The notes under the pieces were generated by a model. That model saw nothing but the letters and a program-made list of their open reading frames with translations, searched no databases and had not been told where the DNA came from. Below are positions 17,277 through 25,391 of a DNA stretch of 33,460 nucleotides, piece by piece; position 1 is the stretch's first letter; each line of letters begins with the position of its first letter. Origin of the DNA: an uncultured Clostridia bacterium (GTDB lineage: Bacteria; Bacillota; Clostridia; Oscillospirales; Oscillospiraceae); contig CAMUZA010000017.1 of NCBI GenBank assembly GCA_947165085.1, forward strand, positions 1 to 33,460. The letters run 5' to 3'. Made by a program: the position numbers and the translations under genes.

Positions 17277-17795
17277 TTATTTTGCGTTTTTCGGCGACAG
17301 GAAGATCGACATATGTCTGCCGTCGAGCTTGGGTTTCTTTTCAAGGTTGGCAACTTCGGCGCAGCCTTCGCCAAATCGAATCAAAAGCTCTTCACCGATG
17401 TCGGTGTGTGCCATCTCACGGCCGCGGAAGCGCACGGTGACCTTGACGCGGTTGCCTTCCTTGAGGAACTTGATCGCGCTGCGCATTTTGGTGTTCAGAT
17501 CATTGGTGTCGATGCCGGGAGACATGCGAATCTCCTTGATCTCGACGACGCGCTGATTCTTCTTTGCTTCCTTTTCCTTTTTGAGCTGGTCGAAGCGGAA
17601 CTTTCCGTAGTCCATGATCTTGCAGACGGGCGGAACGGCGTTGGGCGAGATCTTGACGAGATCAAGCTCCTGCTGCTCTGCCATTGCCAGCGCTTCCGCG
17701 ACGGGAAGGATGCCGACCATTGTGCCGTCAGCGCCGATCAGACGGATTTCCTTGTCCTGAATTTCATCATTGAGCTGATGATCTAATTTGCCGAT
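17277..17795 (-). CDS. infC: Translation initiation factor IF-3 (probable non-AUG start)
   Basis: IF-3 binds the 30S subunit, prevents premature 50S joining and proofreads start codons. The C-terminal domain ([21 protein letters not shown]) and the central lysine-rich helix are clear. The first in-frame ATG (17720) would remove the conserved start of the N-terminal domain: in-frame sequence continues upstream as [18 protein letters not shown], the classical IF-3 N-terminus. Between the in-frame stop TAA and this region there is no ATG, GTG or TTG. Candidate starts are ATC at 17795 (9 nt after GGAGG; 172 aa) or ATT at 17801 (3 nt after). ATC is preferred by spacing. Rare start codons on infC are known in E. 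coli (AUU), where IF-3 autoregulates by rejecting them; that use here is inferred. Confidence 0.93.
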   Translation of the reverse strand: MGKLDHQLNDEIQDKEIRLIGADGTMVGILPVAEALAMAEQQELDLVKISPNAVPPVCKIMDYGKFRFDQLKKEKEAKKNQRVVEIKEIRMSPGIDTNDLNTKMRSAIKFLKEGNRVKVTVRFRGREMAHTDIGEELLIRFGEGCAEVANLEKKPKLDGRHMSIFLSPKNAK

Positions 17796-17809
17796 GAGAA
17801 TGCACCTCC

Positions 17810-17944
17810 GTTACACGACAAAAAATGCGGATGCCCACAGCACCCGCAACCGAACACGCGCAGAAACAGCGCGATGATTTCGATATTCGACCTCTTCGCG
17901 TTCGCTGGAGGTGAGGACGGGGCTGCCGACCTTCTTTGTTTTGC
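17810..17944 (-). promoter_or_regulatory. infC operon leader (probable L20-type ribosomal leader)
   Basis: About 135 nt of untranslated RNA lies between the predicted start of transcription and infC. It can form several stems, including ACCTC with GAGGT and GCGC with GCGC, and ends in an intrinsic terminator just before the infC ribosome binding site. This is the arrangement of the Bacillota L20 leader, in which excess L20 promotes premature termination. The match to that RNA family is by position and architecture, not by a covariance search. Confidence 0.65.
17820..17848 (-). terminator. Attenuator terminator in the infC leader
   Basis: A 9-bp stem (17840-17848 with 17826-17834, one G-U pair, loop of 5) is followed on the minus strand by six T residues (17820-17825). 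It lies upstream of the infC ribosome binding site (GGAGG, 17805-17809), so it would stop transcription before the coding region. Confidence 0.85.
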
Positions 17945-17950
17945 TTGCTT

Positions 17951-17979
17951 AGTATAGCATCCGGAGAACCGGTTGTCAA
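17951..17979 (-). promoter_or_regulatory. Promoter of infC-rpmI-rplT
   Basis: Minus strand: perfect -35 TTGACA (17974-17979), 17-nt spacer, -10 TATACT (17951-17956). This is the best sigma-A promoter in the window, as expected for a ribosomal operon. Confidence 0.9.
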
Positions 17980-18011
17980 GTGTTTTTTGCGGACTTTTTC
18001 TGCTTTTTTTC

Positions 18012-18040
18012 TTTTCAAACCGCCGGAAATGTGGTATGAT
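18012..18040 (+). promoter_or_regulatory. Probable promoter of murI
   Basis: Plus strand: -35 TTTTCA (18012-18017), 17-nt spacer, extended -10 TGG-TATGAT (hexamer 18035-18040). It diverges from the infC promoter. Confidence 0.65.
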
Positions 18041-18072
18041 GACTGCAGAAAGACAGAAGGGAGGCGCGGCGC

Positions 18073-18840
18073 GTGCATAACAGACCGATCGCGGTCTTTG
18101 ATTCCGGCGTGGGCGGCTTGAGCGTCCTGCGGGCGCTGATCCGCGTCATGCCGGAAGAAAACTATCTCTATTTCGGTGATTCAAAAAACGCGCCTTACGG
18201 CGACAAGACCACGCAGGAGATCCGTGCGCTGACCCTGCGCCACGCGCAGGCGCTGTTTGCCCGCGGGACCAAGGCGCTGGTCGTGGCGTGCAATACCGCG
18301 ACAAGCGCGGCGATCAGCGAGCTTCGCGCGCAGTATCCTGACAAGATCATCATTGGCATCGAGCCTGCGCTGAAGCTCGCGGTGACGCATTTTCCCAGGG
18401 GCAGGATCCTCGTTATGGCGACGGAAGCGACGCTGCGCGAGCGGAAATTCGCCTTCTTGACGGAGCGCTTCGGACAGCGCTGCGAGATCTGCAAGTGTCC
18501 CTGCCCCGGACTGGTGGAATACGTCGAGCGCGGCGAGCTGCAAGGCGCGGCGGTGGAAGCCACCGTGCGTGAGGAGCTGAACGGCTGCCTTGACAGAACG
18601 CCGGACGCCGTAGTACTCGGCTGCACGCACTATCCGTTCCTGCGCGGCGCGATCCGTGCGGTCGTCGGCAAAACGCCCGAGATCCTGGACGGCGCGGACG
18701 GCACGGCAAAGGAGACGAAGCGCCGCCTTGCTGAAGCAGGACTGCTCCGCACCGGCTTACCGGGCAGGGTGGAGCTGACCAACAGCCTGCCGACGCCGGA
18801 GATCATGCGCCTGTCCGAACAATTATTATCCGCGGAATAA
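18073..18840 (+). CDS. murI: Glutamate racemase
   Basis: This cytoplasmic cofactor-independent racemase supplies D-glutamate for peptidoglycan. The 255-aa protein has the expected motifs: FDSGVGGLSV at 9-18, the first catalytic Cys73 in ACNTATSAA, and the second catalytic Cys184 in GCTHYPFL. The start is GTG with AAGGGAGG 8 nt upstream. It is a single-gene unit with its own promoter and a strong terminator directly after the stop codon. Confidence 0.96.
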   Translation: MHNRPIAVFDSGVGGLSVLRALIRVMPEENYLYFGDSKNAPYGDKTTQEIRALTLRHAQALFARGTKALVVACNTATSAAISELRAQYPDKIIIGIEPALKLAVTHFPRGRILVMATEATLRERKFAFLTERFGQRCEICKCPCPGLVEYVERGELQGAAVEATVREELNGCLDRTPDAVVLGCTHYPFLRGAIRAVVGKTPEILDGADGTAKETKRRLAEAGLLRTGLPGRVELTNSLPTPEIMRLSEQLLSAE

Positions 18841-18842
18841 TC

Positions 18843-18875
18843 AAAACGCCGACAGCGTTCTGCTGTCGGCGTTTT
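18843..18875. terminator. Bidirectional terminator between murI and the ArsP_2-like gene
   Basis: A perfect 14-bp stem (18843-18856 with 18862-18875, loop of 5) carries AAAA and TTTT at its base, so it can act on both strands. It ends 3 nt from the stop codon of the convergent gene. Confidence 0.85.
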
Positions 18876-18878
18876 GTG

Positions 18879-19793
18879 TTAGAATAAGGTTGAAACGAGG
18901 CGCACGGCGATGCCCGCCAGTACGCTCAAACCATAGAGGGTCGCGATGATGATCGCGTTTTCTCTGTGGTTCTTGTTGCTGCGCAGCAGTACCAAAAGAC
19001 CGATGCCCGCATTGGCAAGCAGACCCGCGAACAGTCCGCCGAGCCCAAGCACGCCGCTTAAATAAGACTGCGTGATCACGACGGAGACCGAGCAGTTGGG
19101 AATCAGCCCGAAGAGCGCGACGATCAGCTCGCCGACGACCGGCTGATTCAGCACCGAGCCGCTCAGCCGCTCTACCCCGATGAAGGTAAAGAGGAGATTC
19201 AGCGCAAAATTGACGGCGATCAGCATGATCGCGATCTTGAGCGTGTGCTTCAGCGCGGAGACGAAGACGTTTCCTTCCTCCTCGTCGCAGGAGCAGTGCT
19301 CGCGCTCGCAGAAGCTGTGGATATCCTTTTGCGCCCGCAGTCTGCGCAGCAGAAGAAGGTCGGCAAGATAGCCGAGCGCAATGCCAAGCGCCGCTTTTGC
19401 GATCAGAATATAAACGATCTTTATGACGCCGGAGGAGGACGCGCCCTCCGACAGAGACGAAAGCATGACCGGCAGCATTTCGTCCGAGGTGGCGAAGAAC
19501 ACTGCCAGCATCGTGCCGACGGTGATCGAGCCGGTGGAGAACAGGGTCGCCGCCGCGCCGGAGATGCCGCATTGCGGCACGATGCCCAAAAGACCGCCGA
19601 GCAGCGGGCCGGCCTTGCGCGAATAGCCGTGAAGGACGCCCTCGTTCAGGCGCTTGCTGCGCTCTAACAGCTCCATGAGCAGATAGGCGACGAACAGAAT
19701 GGGAATGCTCCACAAGCCGTCCTTCAGCCCGTCCAGCGCGGCCTCGCCGACCTGCGGCCAGAAGCCGTCGGCATGGGAAATTACGTCAGACAA
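18879..19793 (-). CDS. ArsP_2-type putative 10-TM heavy-metal/metal permease
   Basis: This is a 304-aa membrane protein in two homologous halves. The first half carries GIVPQCGISGAA (PQC at 73-75) and the second GLIPNCSVSVV (PNC at 232-234); these paired Pro-x-Cys segments within membrane helices are typical of the ArsP_2 / putative metal efflux family. A cytoplasmic loop between the halves contains CEREHCSC (162-169), a possible metal-binding patch. The only start candidate before the first helix is TTG at 19793, with AGGGG about 8 nt upstream; it is less certain than most starts here. It is the last gene of the prmA operon. The transported ion (arsenical, manganese or other) cannot be told from sequence. 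Confidence 0.8.
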   Translation of the reverse strand: MSDVISHADGFWPQVGEAALDGLKDGLWSIPILFVAYLLMELLERSKRLNEGVLHGYSRKAGPLLGGLLGIVPQCGISGAAATLFSTGSITVGTMLAVFFATSDEMLPVMLSSLSEGASSSGVIKIVYILIAKAALGIALGYLADLLLLRRLRAQKDIHSFCEREHCSCDEEEGNVFVSALKHTLKIAIMLIAVNFALNLLFTFIGVERLSGSVLNQPVVGELIVALFGLIPNCSVSVVITQSYLSGVLGLGGLFAGLLANAGIGLLVLLRSNKNHRENAIIIATLYGLSVLAGIAVRLVSTLF

Positions 19794-19815
19794 ATTGACA
19801 GCCCCTTTTTGTAGT

Positions 19816-20832
19816 TTAATCCGCGATCAGCGGACGCAGCACCGCCTGACTTTCAAAGCGGGTGTCGCGTGAATTGACGATGTAAACGATCTCCTTCAGC
19901 GTGCCTGCCGCGCCGTAGGTCTGCTCATAGTGTGTGACCTTTGAGCCGGCGACGTCCTTGACGTACATTCTGCCCGTGCAGGACGCGACCGGGAAATCAT
20001 CCTCCGCCGAGACGAAGGAGATGACCGTGCCGCCGCCCGTGAAGTAGGAGGTAAGCTGCGCCGCGGAATCGGCGATGATCTCGCTGCGCGTTTTATCGGA
20101 ACGATAGATGATACTGTTGGTGTCGGGGAAGCGGTACTCGGAGAAGGCGACCTCCTTGAAGCCGCGTCCTGCCAGTTCTCTCGCGATCTGCGAAAGGTAC
20201 GAAAGCACGTCCTCGTTCGCCGGATCGAGCCAGTAGCAGCCGTATTCATCCATCCACAGATAGCCGCCGGACATCGGCAGGCCGCATTCCTGATGATCAA
20301 GCGCGAAGACCGGATCGGTGAACGCGGGGATCTCCGCGATCAGATAGAAGCCGTGGTTGGACAAATATGTAATCATCTGGTCGATGACCGAGATCCGGAC
20401 GTCCGCCTTCTGCGAGCCGGAGATCGAGGAGGAATAGTAGTAGTTGCCGAAGCGGCTCTTGAGCTGGATCATCACGGCGCAGGGCTCTTCGATCTTCTTG
20501 ATTTCCTCGAACACGGCGTCCGCATCCTGCAGCATGGCAGTCGTGATATAGTAGCCGCCCATTTCCTGAATGGACTTGTTCACGGTCGTGCCGTTGGCGT
20601 AGATGATCTCCGGATTCTCGACTACGGGACGCGGCGCGGCAGGCTCGTTCGGCGTGACGACCTGCATCATCTTGCCGTCCCGGTCCAGATGCGCGCCATC
20701 GCGGTCGTACACGACATAGGGCTCGAGATAGATCGTGAGCACGATGCCGGCGACCAGCGCGGCTGCGAGAAGGATGAGCAGTACGCGCAGCAGCTTCCGG
20801 AGCATTATTTTCGTGCGGTAGGAGATATGCAT
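19816..20832 (-). CDS. Membrane-anchored DUF4015-like putative glycoside hydrolase
   Basis: This is a 338-aa protein with an N-terminal membrane anchor (about 14-36) and an extracytoplasmic domain. Residues 201-236 contain WLDPAN, then GFKEVAFSEYRFP, which resembles the conserved strand of the DUF4015 putative glycosyl hydrolase domain (a TIM-barrel type where the motif normally reads close to GFDEIQFDYIRFP). In the place of the usual Asp there is Ser/Glu. The ATG at 20832 has AAAGGAG 8 nt upstream. It sits between prmA and the ArsP_2-like gene in one operon. Hydrolase activity on a cell-wall or extracellular glycan is an inference from fold resemblance only. Confidence 0.72.
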   Translation of the reverse strand: MHISYRTKIMLRKLLRVLLILLAAALVAGIVLTIYLEPYVVYDRDGAHLDRDGKMMQVVTPNEPAAPRPVVENPEIIYANGTTVNKSIQEMGGYYITTAMLQDADAVFEEIKKIEEPCAVMIQLKSRFGNYYYSSSISGSQKADVRISVIDQMITYLSNHGFYLIAEIPAFTDPVFALDHQECGLPMSGGYLWMDEYGCYWLDPANEDVLSYLSQIARELAGRGFKEVAFSEYRFPDTNSIIYRSDKTRSEIIADSAAQLTSYFTGGGTVISFVSAEDDFPVASCTGRMYVKDVAGSKVTHYEQTYGAAGTLKEIVYIVNSRDTRFESQAVLRPLIAD

Positions 20833-20851
20833 CACGCGCACTCCTTTCTTG

Positions 20852-21814
20852 TTATTTTGCGAGCAGGCAGCACCAGCCGTCCTCACGGCGGTCTGCAAAG
20901 ACGGTCAGACCCGCCTTTGCGGCGGCGTCGCGCACCTCCTGCTCCCGTTCGGCAAGAATGCCGGAGCAGAGGAACACGCCGTCCTGCCTGAGGAAGTTCG
21001 GCACGACCGGCATGAGCTGCACGAGTACGCCGGCGACGATGTTGGCGCACACGACGTCATAGCGTCCGGCGGCAAGCTCGCGCATCCGCGCGCGGTCGGT
21101 GATCACATTGCCGGTAACCGCGGTAAAGCGGTCCGCGCCGAAGCCGTTGCGCGCGGCGTTTTCGCGGGCGATATGCTCCGCGGCGGGATCGACGTCGATG
21201 CCGACGGCGCTTTGCGCGCCGAGACGGAGCGCGGCGATCGAGAGAATGCCGCTGCCGCTGCCGAGATCGGCGATGCGTTCGCCGCCCTTGATCAGCGTTT
21301 CCAGCGCGCACAGGCACATCCGCGTGGAGGCGTGTTCTCCCGTGCCGAAGGTCAGCCCGAGGTCAAGGATCAAGGGCAGTCTGCCCTGCGTATCGTCCAG
21401 GGTCATCCACTGCGGAACGACGAGCAGACTGTCTCCGATCGGCAGAGGACGGTAGTGTTCCTTCCAGGAGTTTTCCCAGTCCTCGTCGGGCACGTTGTCC
21501 AGCGCGATCGTCAAAGGTCCGAAGCGGCAGGCGGGGTAGCGGCCGGGGAGCGCGGCAAGCAGTGCGCGCAAAGAAGCAAGCTGCTCCTGCGCGGACGGCT
21601 CTTCCAGATACAGCCGCACTTGTGAAAGATTCCGCATTTTCTCGGCAAGCGACTCGTCCACGTAGTCCCAGTAGTCTTTCGACGAATCCAGAAACTGCTG
21701 AAACTGCTCGCTGTCGTCCACCATGAAGCTGTCAAAGCCCGCTTCGGTCAGCTCCGCGCACAAAAGGTCGATCCCCTCCGGCGCGGTACGGACGGTCGTT
21801 TCAATCCAACGCAT
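20852..21814 (-). CDS. prmA: Ribosomal protein L11 methyltransferase
   Basis: This 320-aa enzyme uses SAM to trimethylate L11. An N-terminal substrate-recognition domain (about 1-100) is followed by the methyltransferase domain, with the PrmA hallmark LGLTFGTGEHAST at 152-164, motif I ADLGSGSGILSIAA at 182-195 and the NIVAG catalytic-site segment near 250. The ATG at 21814 has GGGAGG upstream. It is the first gene of a three-gene minus-strand operon. In many Clostridia PrmA is followed by rsmE; here it is not. Confidence 0.95.
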   Translation of the reverse strand: MRWIETTVRTAPEGIDLLCAELTEAGFDSFMVDDSEQFQQFLDSSKDYWDYVDESLAEKMRNLSQVRLYLEEPSAQEQLASLRALLAALPGRYPACRFGPLTIALDNVPDEDWENSWKEHYRPLPIGDSLLVVPQWMTLDDTQGRLPLILDLGLTFGTGEHASTRMCLCALETLIKGGERIADLGSGSGILSIAALRLGAQSAVGIDVDPAAEHIARENAARNGFGADRFTAVTGNVITDRARMRELAAGRYDVVCANIVAGVLVQLMPVVPNFLRQDGVFLCSGILAEREQEVRDAAAKAGLTVFADRREDGWCCLLAK

Positions 21815-21855
21815 AGGCTGCCTCCCAAATAGCAGGTCGCTTTTGTTTCCCATAT

Positions 21856-21884
21856 ATTCTACAGGATTCTGCCCGGAATAACAA
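21856..21884 (-). promoter_or_regulatory. Promoter of the prmA operon
   Basis: Minus strand: -35 TTGTTA (21879-21884), 17-nt spacer, -10 TAGAAT (21856-21861). Confidence 0.65.
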
Positions 21885-21924
21885 GCAAAATTTCTTTTCC
21901 TCTTTTATTTTTTGAAAAATCGTG

Positions 21925-21930
21925 TATAAT
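21925..21930 (+). promoter_or_regulatory. -10 element of the yfmF-yfmH-lgt operon
   Basis: A perfect TATAAT preceded by TG lies 25 bp before the yfmF ATG. The -35 region is T-rich and poorly conserved. It diverges from the prmA promoter. Confidence 0.6.
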
Positions 21931-21954
21931 GGTTGCAGCGAAAGGGTGAACCGG

Positions 21955-23220
21955 ATGACGAAAAACATTGCGATTGCGCCGGGCGTGACGCTCCGCGCAC
22001 TGCAGACCGACAAATTCAAGACCGCCTGCTTCAGCGTGAATTTCCTGCGCCCGCACAGCCGGCAGAGCGCGGCGCTGGACGCGCTGCTGCCCAGCGTGCT
22101 GCTGCGCGCCACGGAAGCCTACCCAGACATCCGCAGCATATCCATGCATCTGGACGAGCTTTACGGCACGAGCTTCGGCACGCTGGTGCGCCGCAAGGGC
22201 GAGGTAAAGCTGACGGGCTTCTATGCGGACTTCATTGACGACGCGTTTGTGCCGGAGGGCGAGGGCGTCTTCTCCTCCGTCACGGACTTCCTGCGTGAAG
22301 CGCTGTTTTATCCGCTGACGGAGAACGGCTGCTTCTGCGAGAAGAACGTCGAGGGCGAAAAGCAGAATCTGATCAACGCGATCGAGTCCGACCTGAACGA
22401 CAAGCGCACCTACGCCACGCTGCGCCTGCTGGAAACGATGTGCAGGGGCGAAGCCTTTGGCACGCCGCGCCTGGGTTATGCGCAGGACGTGCGCGCCATT
22501 ACGCCGCAGATGCTGTGGGCGCATTATCAGACGGTCCTGCAAACCTCAAGGATCGAGATCTTCTACGCGGGCAGGTATTCTCCCGAAGTGGCTGCCGCAC
22601 GGTTTGCAGAGGTGTTTTCCGAGCGCCGCGGCGCGGACTTTGCCGCCGTGCAGACGCAGATCCTCCGCAAAGCGGGCAGGATCAGAGAGCTTACCGAGGC
22701 GATGGACGTCACGCAGGGCAAACTGGTCATGGGACTGCGCACCGGCGTTACCGTGAGCGATCCGGACTATCCCGCGCTGCTGCTGCTTAACACGGTCTAC
22801 GGCGGGAGCATGACGAGCAAGCTCTTCGTCAACGTGCGCGAGAAGCGCTCGCTGTGCTATTATGCAAGCTCCTCGCTGGACAAATTCAAAGGACTGATGA
22901 TCGTTTCTTCGGGCATCGCCTTTGAAAACTACGAGACGGCAAAGCAGGCGATCGAGCAGGAACTGGACGCCTGCAAAAACGGAAAATTCAGCGCGGAAGA
23001 GATCGATCAGGCGCGCAGGTATCTCACCTTCGCGCTGTGCTCCACAATGGACTCTCCCGCGCGGATGGACGAGTTCTATATCGGAAACGCCGTATCCTGC
23101 GGCGACGATATTCCCGAATTGATCGAAAAGCTGGACGCGCTCACGGCGGAGGATCTCCGGCTTGCCGCGCAGAAGCTCTCGGTGGATACGATCTATTTCT
23201 TGAAGGGGGAGAACGCATGA
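21955..23220 (+). CDS. yfmF: M16 family non-catalytic partner, YfmF/YmfF-like
   Basis: This is a 421-aa M16-fold protein. The zinc motif HxxEH is absent: the corresponding helix reads RSISMHLDELYGTSFGT, as in the YfmF/YmfF family, the inactive partner of a catalytic M16 peptidase. M16 pairs form clamshell heterodimers, and in Bacillus this pair has been named in connection with EF-P 5-aminopentanol modification; any such role here is inferred. The ATG at 21955 has AAAGGGTGA upstream, and the stop overlaps the next gene by 4 nt (ATGA), giving equal translation of both partners. Confidence 0.88.
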   Translation: MTKNIAIAPGVTLRALQTDKFKTACFSVNFLRPHSRQSAALDALLPSVLLRATEAYPDIRSISMHLDELYGTSFGTLVRRKGEVKLTGFYADFIDDAFVPEGEGVFSSVTDFLREALFYPLTENGCFCEKNVEGEKQNLINAIESDLNDKRTYATLRLLETMCRGEAFGTPRLGYAQDVRAITPQMLWAHYQTVLQTSRIEIFYAGRYSPEVAAARFAEVFSERRGADFAAVQTQILRKAGRIRELTEAMDVTQGKLVMGLRTGVTVSDPDYPALLLLNTVYGGSMTSKLFVNVREKRSLCYYASSSLDKFKGLMIVSSGIAFENYETAKQAIEQELDACKNGKFSAEEIDQARRYLTFALCSTMDSPARMDEFYIGNAVSCGDDIPELIEKLDALTAEDLRLAAQKLSVDTIYFLKGENA

Positions 23221-24488
23221 GGATTTTAGAATTCCCCCGCATCGGCGAGCGCTGCTATGAACAGCTGCTTGCAAACGGTATGCTGGTTCGCGTCGTGCCG
23301 AAGCGCGGCTTTGCAAGAAAGTACGCTTTCGTCGCCGTGGACTTCGGCGCGATCGACACGTCGTTCGTGCGAAACGGCGTCCGCGTCCGCGTGCCGGACG
23401 GTATCGCGCATTATCTGGAGCATAAAATGTTCGACCTGCCGGAGGGGAGCGCAGACGCCATGTTCGCCGCGCTCGGCGCAAGTCCGAACGCCTTTACGAG
23501 CTACGCGATGACGGCGTATCATTTCTCCTGCACGGAGCATTTTGCGGACAATCTCCGTCTGCTTCTGCGCATGGTGACGACGCCGTATTTCACGCCCGAG
23601 AGCGTGGAAAAAGAGCGCGGGATCATCACGCAGGAGATCCGTATGTATGAAGACAGCGCGGAGCAGCGCGCCGCAGAGGATCTGTTCTCCGCGCTCTACA
23701 GGGAGCATCCGGTGCGCGCTTCTATCGCGGGCACCGTGGAGAGCATCGGGCGCATTACGGCGGCGTCGCTGTACGATTGCTTCCGCGCTTTCTATCAGCC
23801 GTCCAACATGGTTCTGTGCGTGACGGGCGACGTGAACGCGCAGGAGGTTATGGAGATTGCGGAGGCAATGACGCCGAAAGCGTCATCCGGGCTTCCCGAA
23901 CGTGATTACGGCGCGCCGGAGGAAATGCGGCCGGCCGAAGCGAGAACGCTGCGCCGCATGGAGATCTCCATGCCGACCTTCGCACTGGGTTTCAAGTGCG
24001 AGCCGGTCGGGAAGGGCGAAGAAAGCATGCGCCGCGAAATCGTCGGCGACATTGCTGCGGAGATCCTGGTCGGCGAGTCCTCGCCGCTGTATCAGAGGCT
24101 CTATGAGAGCGGCCTGATCGACGGCGGCTTCTCCGTCGGCTATGAGAGCGTTAAGGACGCCTGCCTGATCAGCGCGAGCGGCGACAGCGACGACCCCGAG
24201 GCGGTGCTCCGCGCGATCCTGGAGGAGGCCGAACGCATATCCCGCGAGGGCTTCGAGCCGGATCTGTTCCGCCGTCTGAAAAAATCCGCTCTGGGCAGAC
24301 GCACCAGAGACCTTGACAGTTTCGAGAGCATCTGCTATCGTATTTGTGCATACCGGTTTGACGGCGTGGATTATTTCACGTTCCCGGAGGCGTATGCATC
24401 CGTCACGCCGGAGGACGTGCAGGACTTCCTGTCCAAAACCGTCCGACCGGAGCGCGCGGCAATCTCGGTCGTCCGACCGAAGAAATAG
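23217..24488 (+). CDS. yfmH: M16 family zinc peptidase, YfmH/YmfH-like
   Basis: This is the catalytic member of the M16 pair, 423 aa. The inverted zinc motif HYLEH is at 65-69, with a downstream Glu around residue 140 in the segment ERGIITQEIRMYED acting as the further ligand. The C-terminal half has the RLKKSALGRRTRDLDSFE region seen in this subfamily. The ATG at 23217 overlaps the yfmF stop, and GGGGGAG lies just upstream. An in-frame extension further upstream is yfmF read in another phase. It is followed 9 nt later by lgt. Confidence 0.92.
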   Translation: MRILEFPRIGERCYEQLLANGMLVRVVPKRGFARKYAFVAVDFGAIDTSFVRNGVRVRVPDGIAHYLEHKMFDLPEGSADAMFAALGASPNAFTSYAMTAYHFSCTEHFADNLRLLLRMVTTPYFTPESVEKERGIITQEIRMYEDSAEQRAAEDLFSALYREHPVRASIAGTVESIGRITAASLYDCFRAFYQPSNMVLCVTGDVNAQEVMEIAEAMTPKASSGLPERDYGAPEEMRPAEARTLRRMEISMPTFALGFKCEPVGKGEESMRREIVGDIAAEILVGESSPLYQRLYESGLIDGGFSVGYESVKDACLISASGDSDDPEAVLRAILEEAERISREGFEPDLFRRLKKSALGRRTRDLDSFESICYRICAYRFDGVDYFTFPEAYASVTPEDVQDFLSKTVRPERAAISVVRPKK

Positions 24489-24497
24489 GAGGCTTTT

Positions 24498-25379
24498 ATG
24501 ACCGATACTTCTCCCATCTCGTTTCCCGGTCTGGGAATCGAAGTGAATCCGCCGTCCGGGATCGTCATTCCCGGTACGAGCTTTGAAATCAAATTTTACG
24601 CACTGATCATTGTGGTCGGCATTCTGCTGGCGGTGTTCTATAGCGTCCGCCGCTGCAGACAATTCGGTCTGACCAGCGACGATATTTTCAATCTTGTGCT
24701 CGTCGGTCTTCCCTGCGCGATCATCGGCGCGCGGCTGTACTATGTGATCTTTGAATGGGATCGCTTCTTCGGGCCGGGAACGAACTGGTATGATTTTCTG
24801 AATATCCGCAAGGGTGGACTGGCGATCTACGGCGGCGTCATCGGCGCGGCGGCAAGTATCGTGATCTTCTGCCTGAGCAGCAAGAAGCGGCGCGCGAAGC
24901 TGCTTCCGTATTTTGACATGACCGGTCTCGGTCTTCTGATCGGGCAGGCGGTCGGCCGCTGGGGCAATTTCTTCAACCGCGAGGCGCACGGTGGCCCTAC
25001 CGCCAGCTTTCTCCGCATGGGACTCGTCGAAAACGGCGCGCAGATCTTCGTTCATCCGACCTTTTTGTATGAGTCGGTTTGGAATCTGGCAGGGTTCGTC
25101 CTGCTGCATTTCCTTTCGAAGAAGCGCAAGTTCGACGGGCAGGTCTTCCTGTACTACCTCGCGTGGTACGGACTGGGGCGCGCGTGGATCGAAGGACTCC
25201 GCACGGACAGCCTCTGGTGGGGCAGCTTCCGCGTCAGCCAGGTTTTGGCGGCGGCGTCGTGCCTGATTGCGGTGGGAATCCTGCTGTACGTTCTGCTGGT
25301 CAAGCGTCCCACGCCGGATAAGTTGCTGGTAAACCGCGTATCGGCGCAAGCGGATACGCTTGAAACACCCGAAGAATAA
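24498..25379 (+). CDS. lgt: Prolipoprotein diacylglyceryl transferase
   Basis: This integral membrane enzyme transfers diacylglycerol from phosphatidylglycerol to the lipobox Cys of prelipoproteins. The 293-aa protein has about seven membrane segments and the Lgt signature GRWGNFFNREAHGG at 153-166, with the earlier GGLAIYGGVIGA block at 106-117. TAGGAGG precedes the ATG. It is part of the yfmF-yfmH operon. A lipoprotein substrate, the M3 peptidase, is encoded at 4642-6462. Confidence 0.97.
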   Translation: MTDTSPISFPGLGIEVNPPSGIVIPGTSFEIKFYALIIVVGILLAVFYSVRRCRQFGLTSDDIFNLVLVGLPCAIIGARLYYVIFEWDRFFGPGTNWYDFLNIRKGGLAIYGGVIGAAASIVIFCLSSKKRRAKLLPYFDMTGLGLLIGQAVGRWGNFFNREAHGGPTASFLRMGLVENGAQIFVHPTFLYESVWNLAGFVLLHFLSKKRKFDGQVFLYYLAWYGLGRAWIEGLRTDSLWWGSFRVSQVLAAASCLIAVGILLYVLLVKRPTPDKLLVNRVSAQADTLETPEE

Positions 25380-25391
25380 GGAGGTAATACG

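Noticed and set aside
17277..17720. IF-3 starting at the ATG at 17720
   Set aside because: It would delete the conserved N-terminal segment that is intact and in frame upstream, and no ribosome binding site precedes this ATG.
18113..18200. A frameshift or second start in murI
   Set aside because: The frame from the GTG at 18073 has the full FDSGVGGLSV N-terminus and normal length, so nothing is broken.
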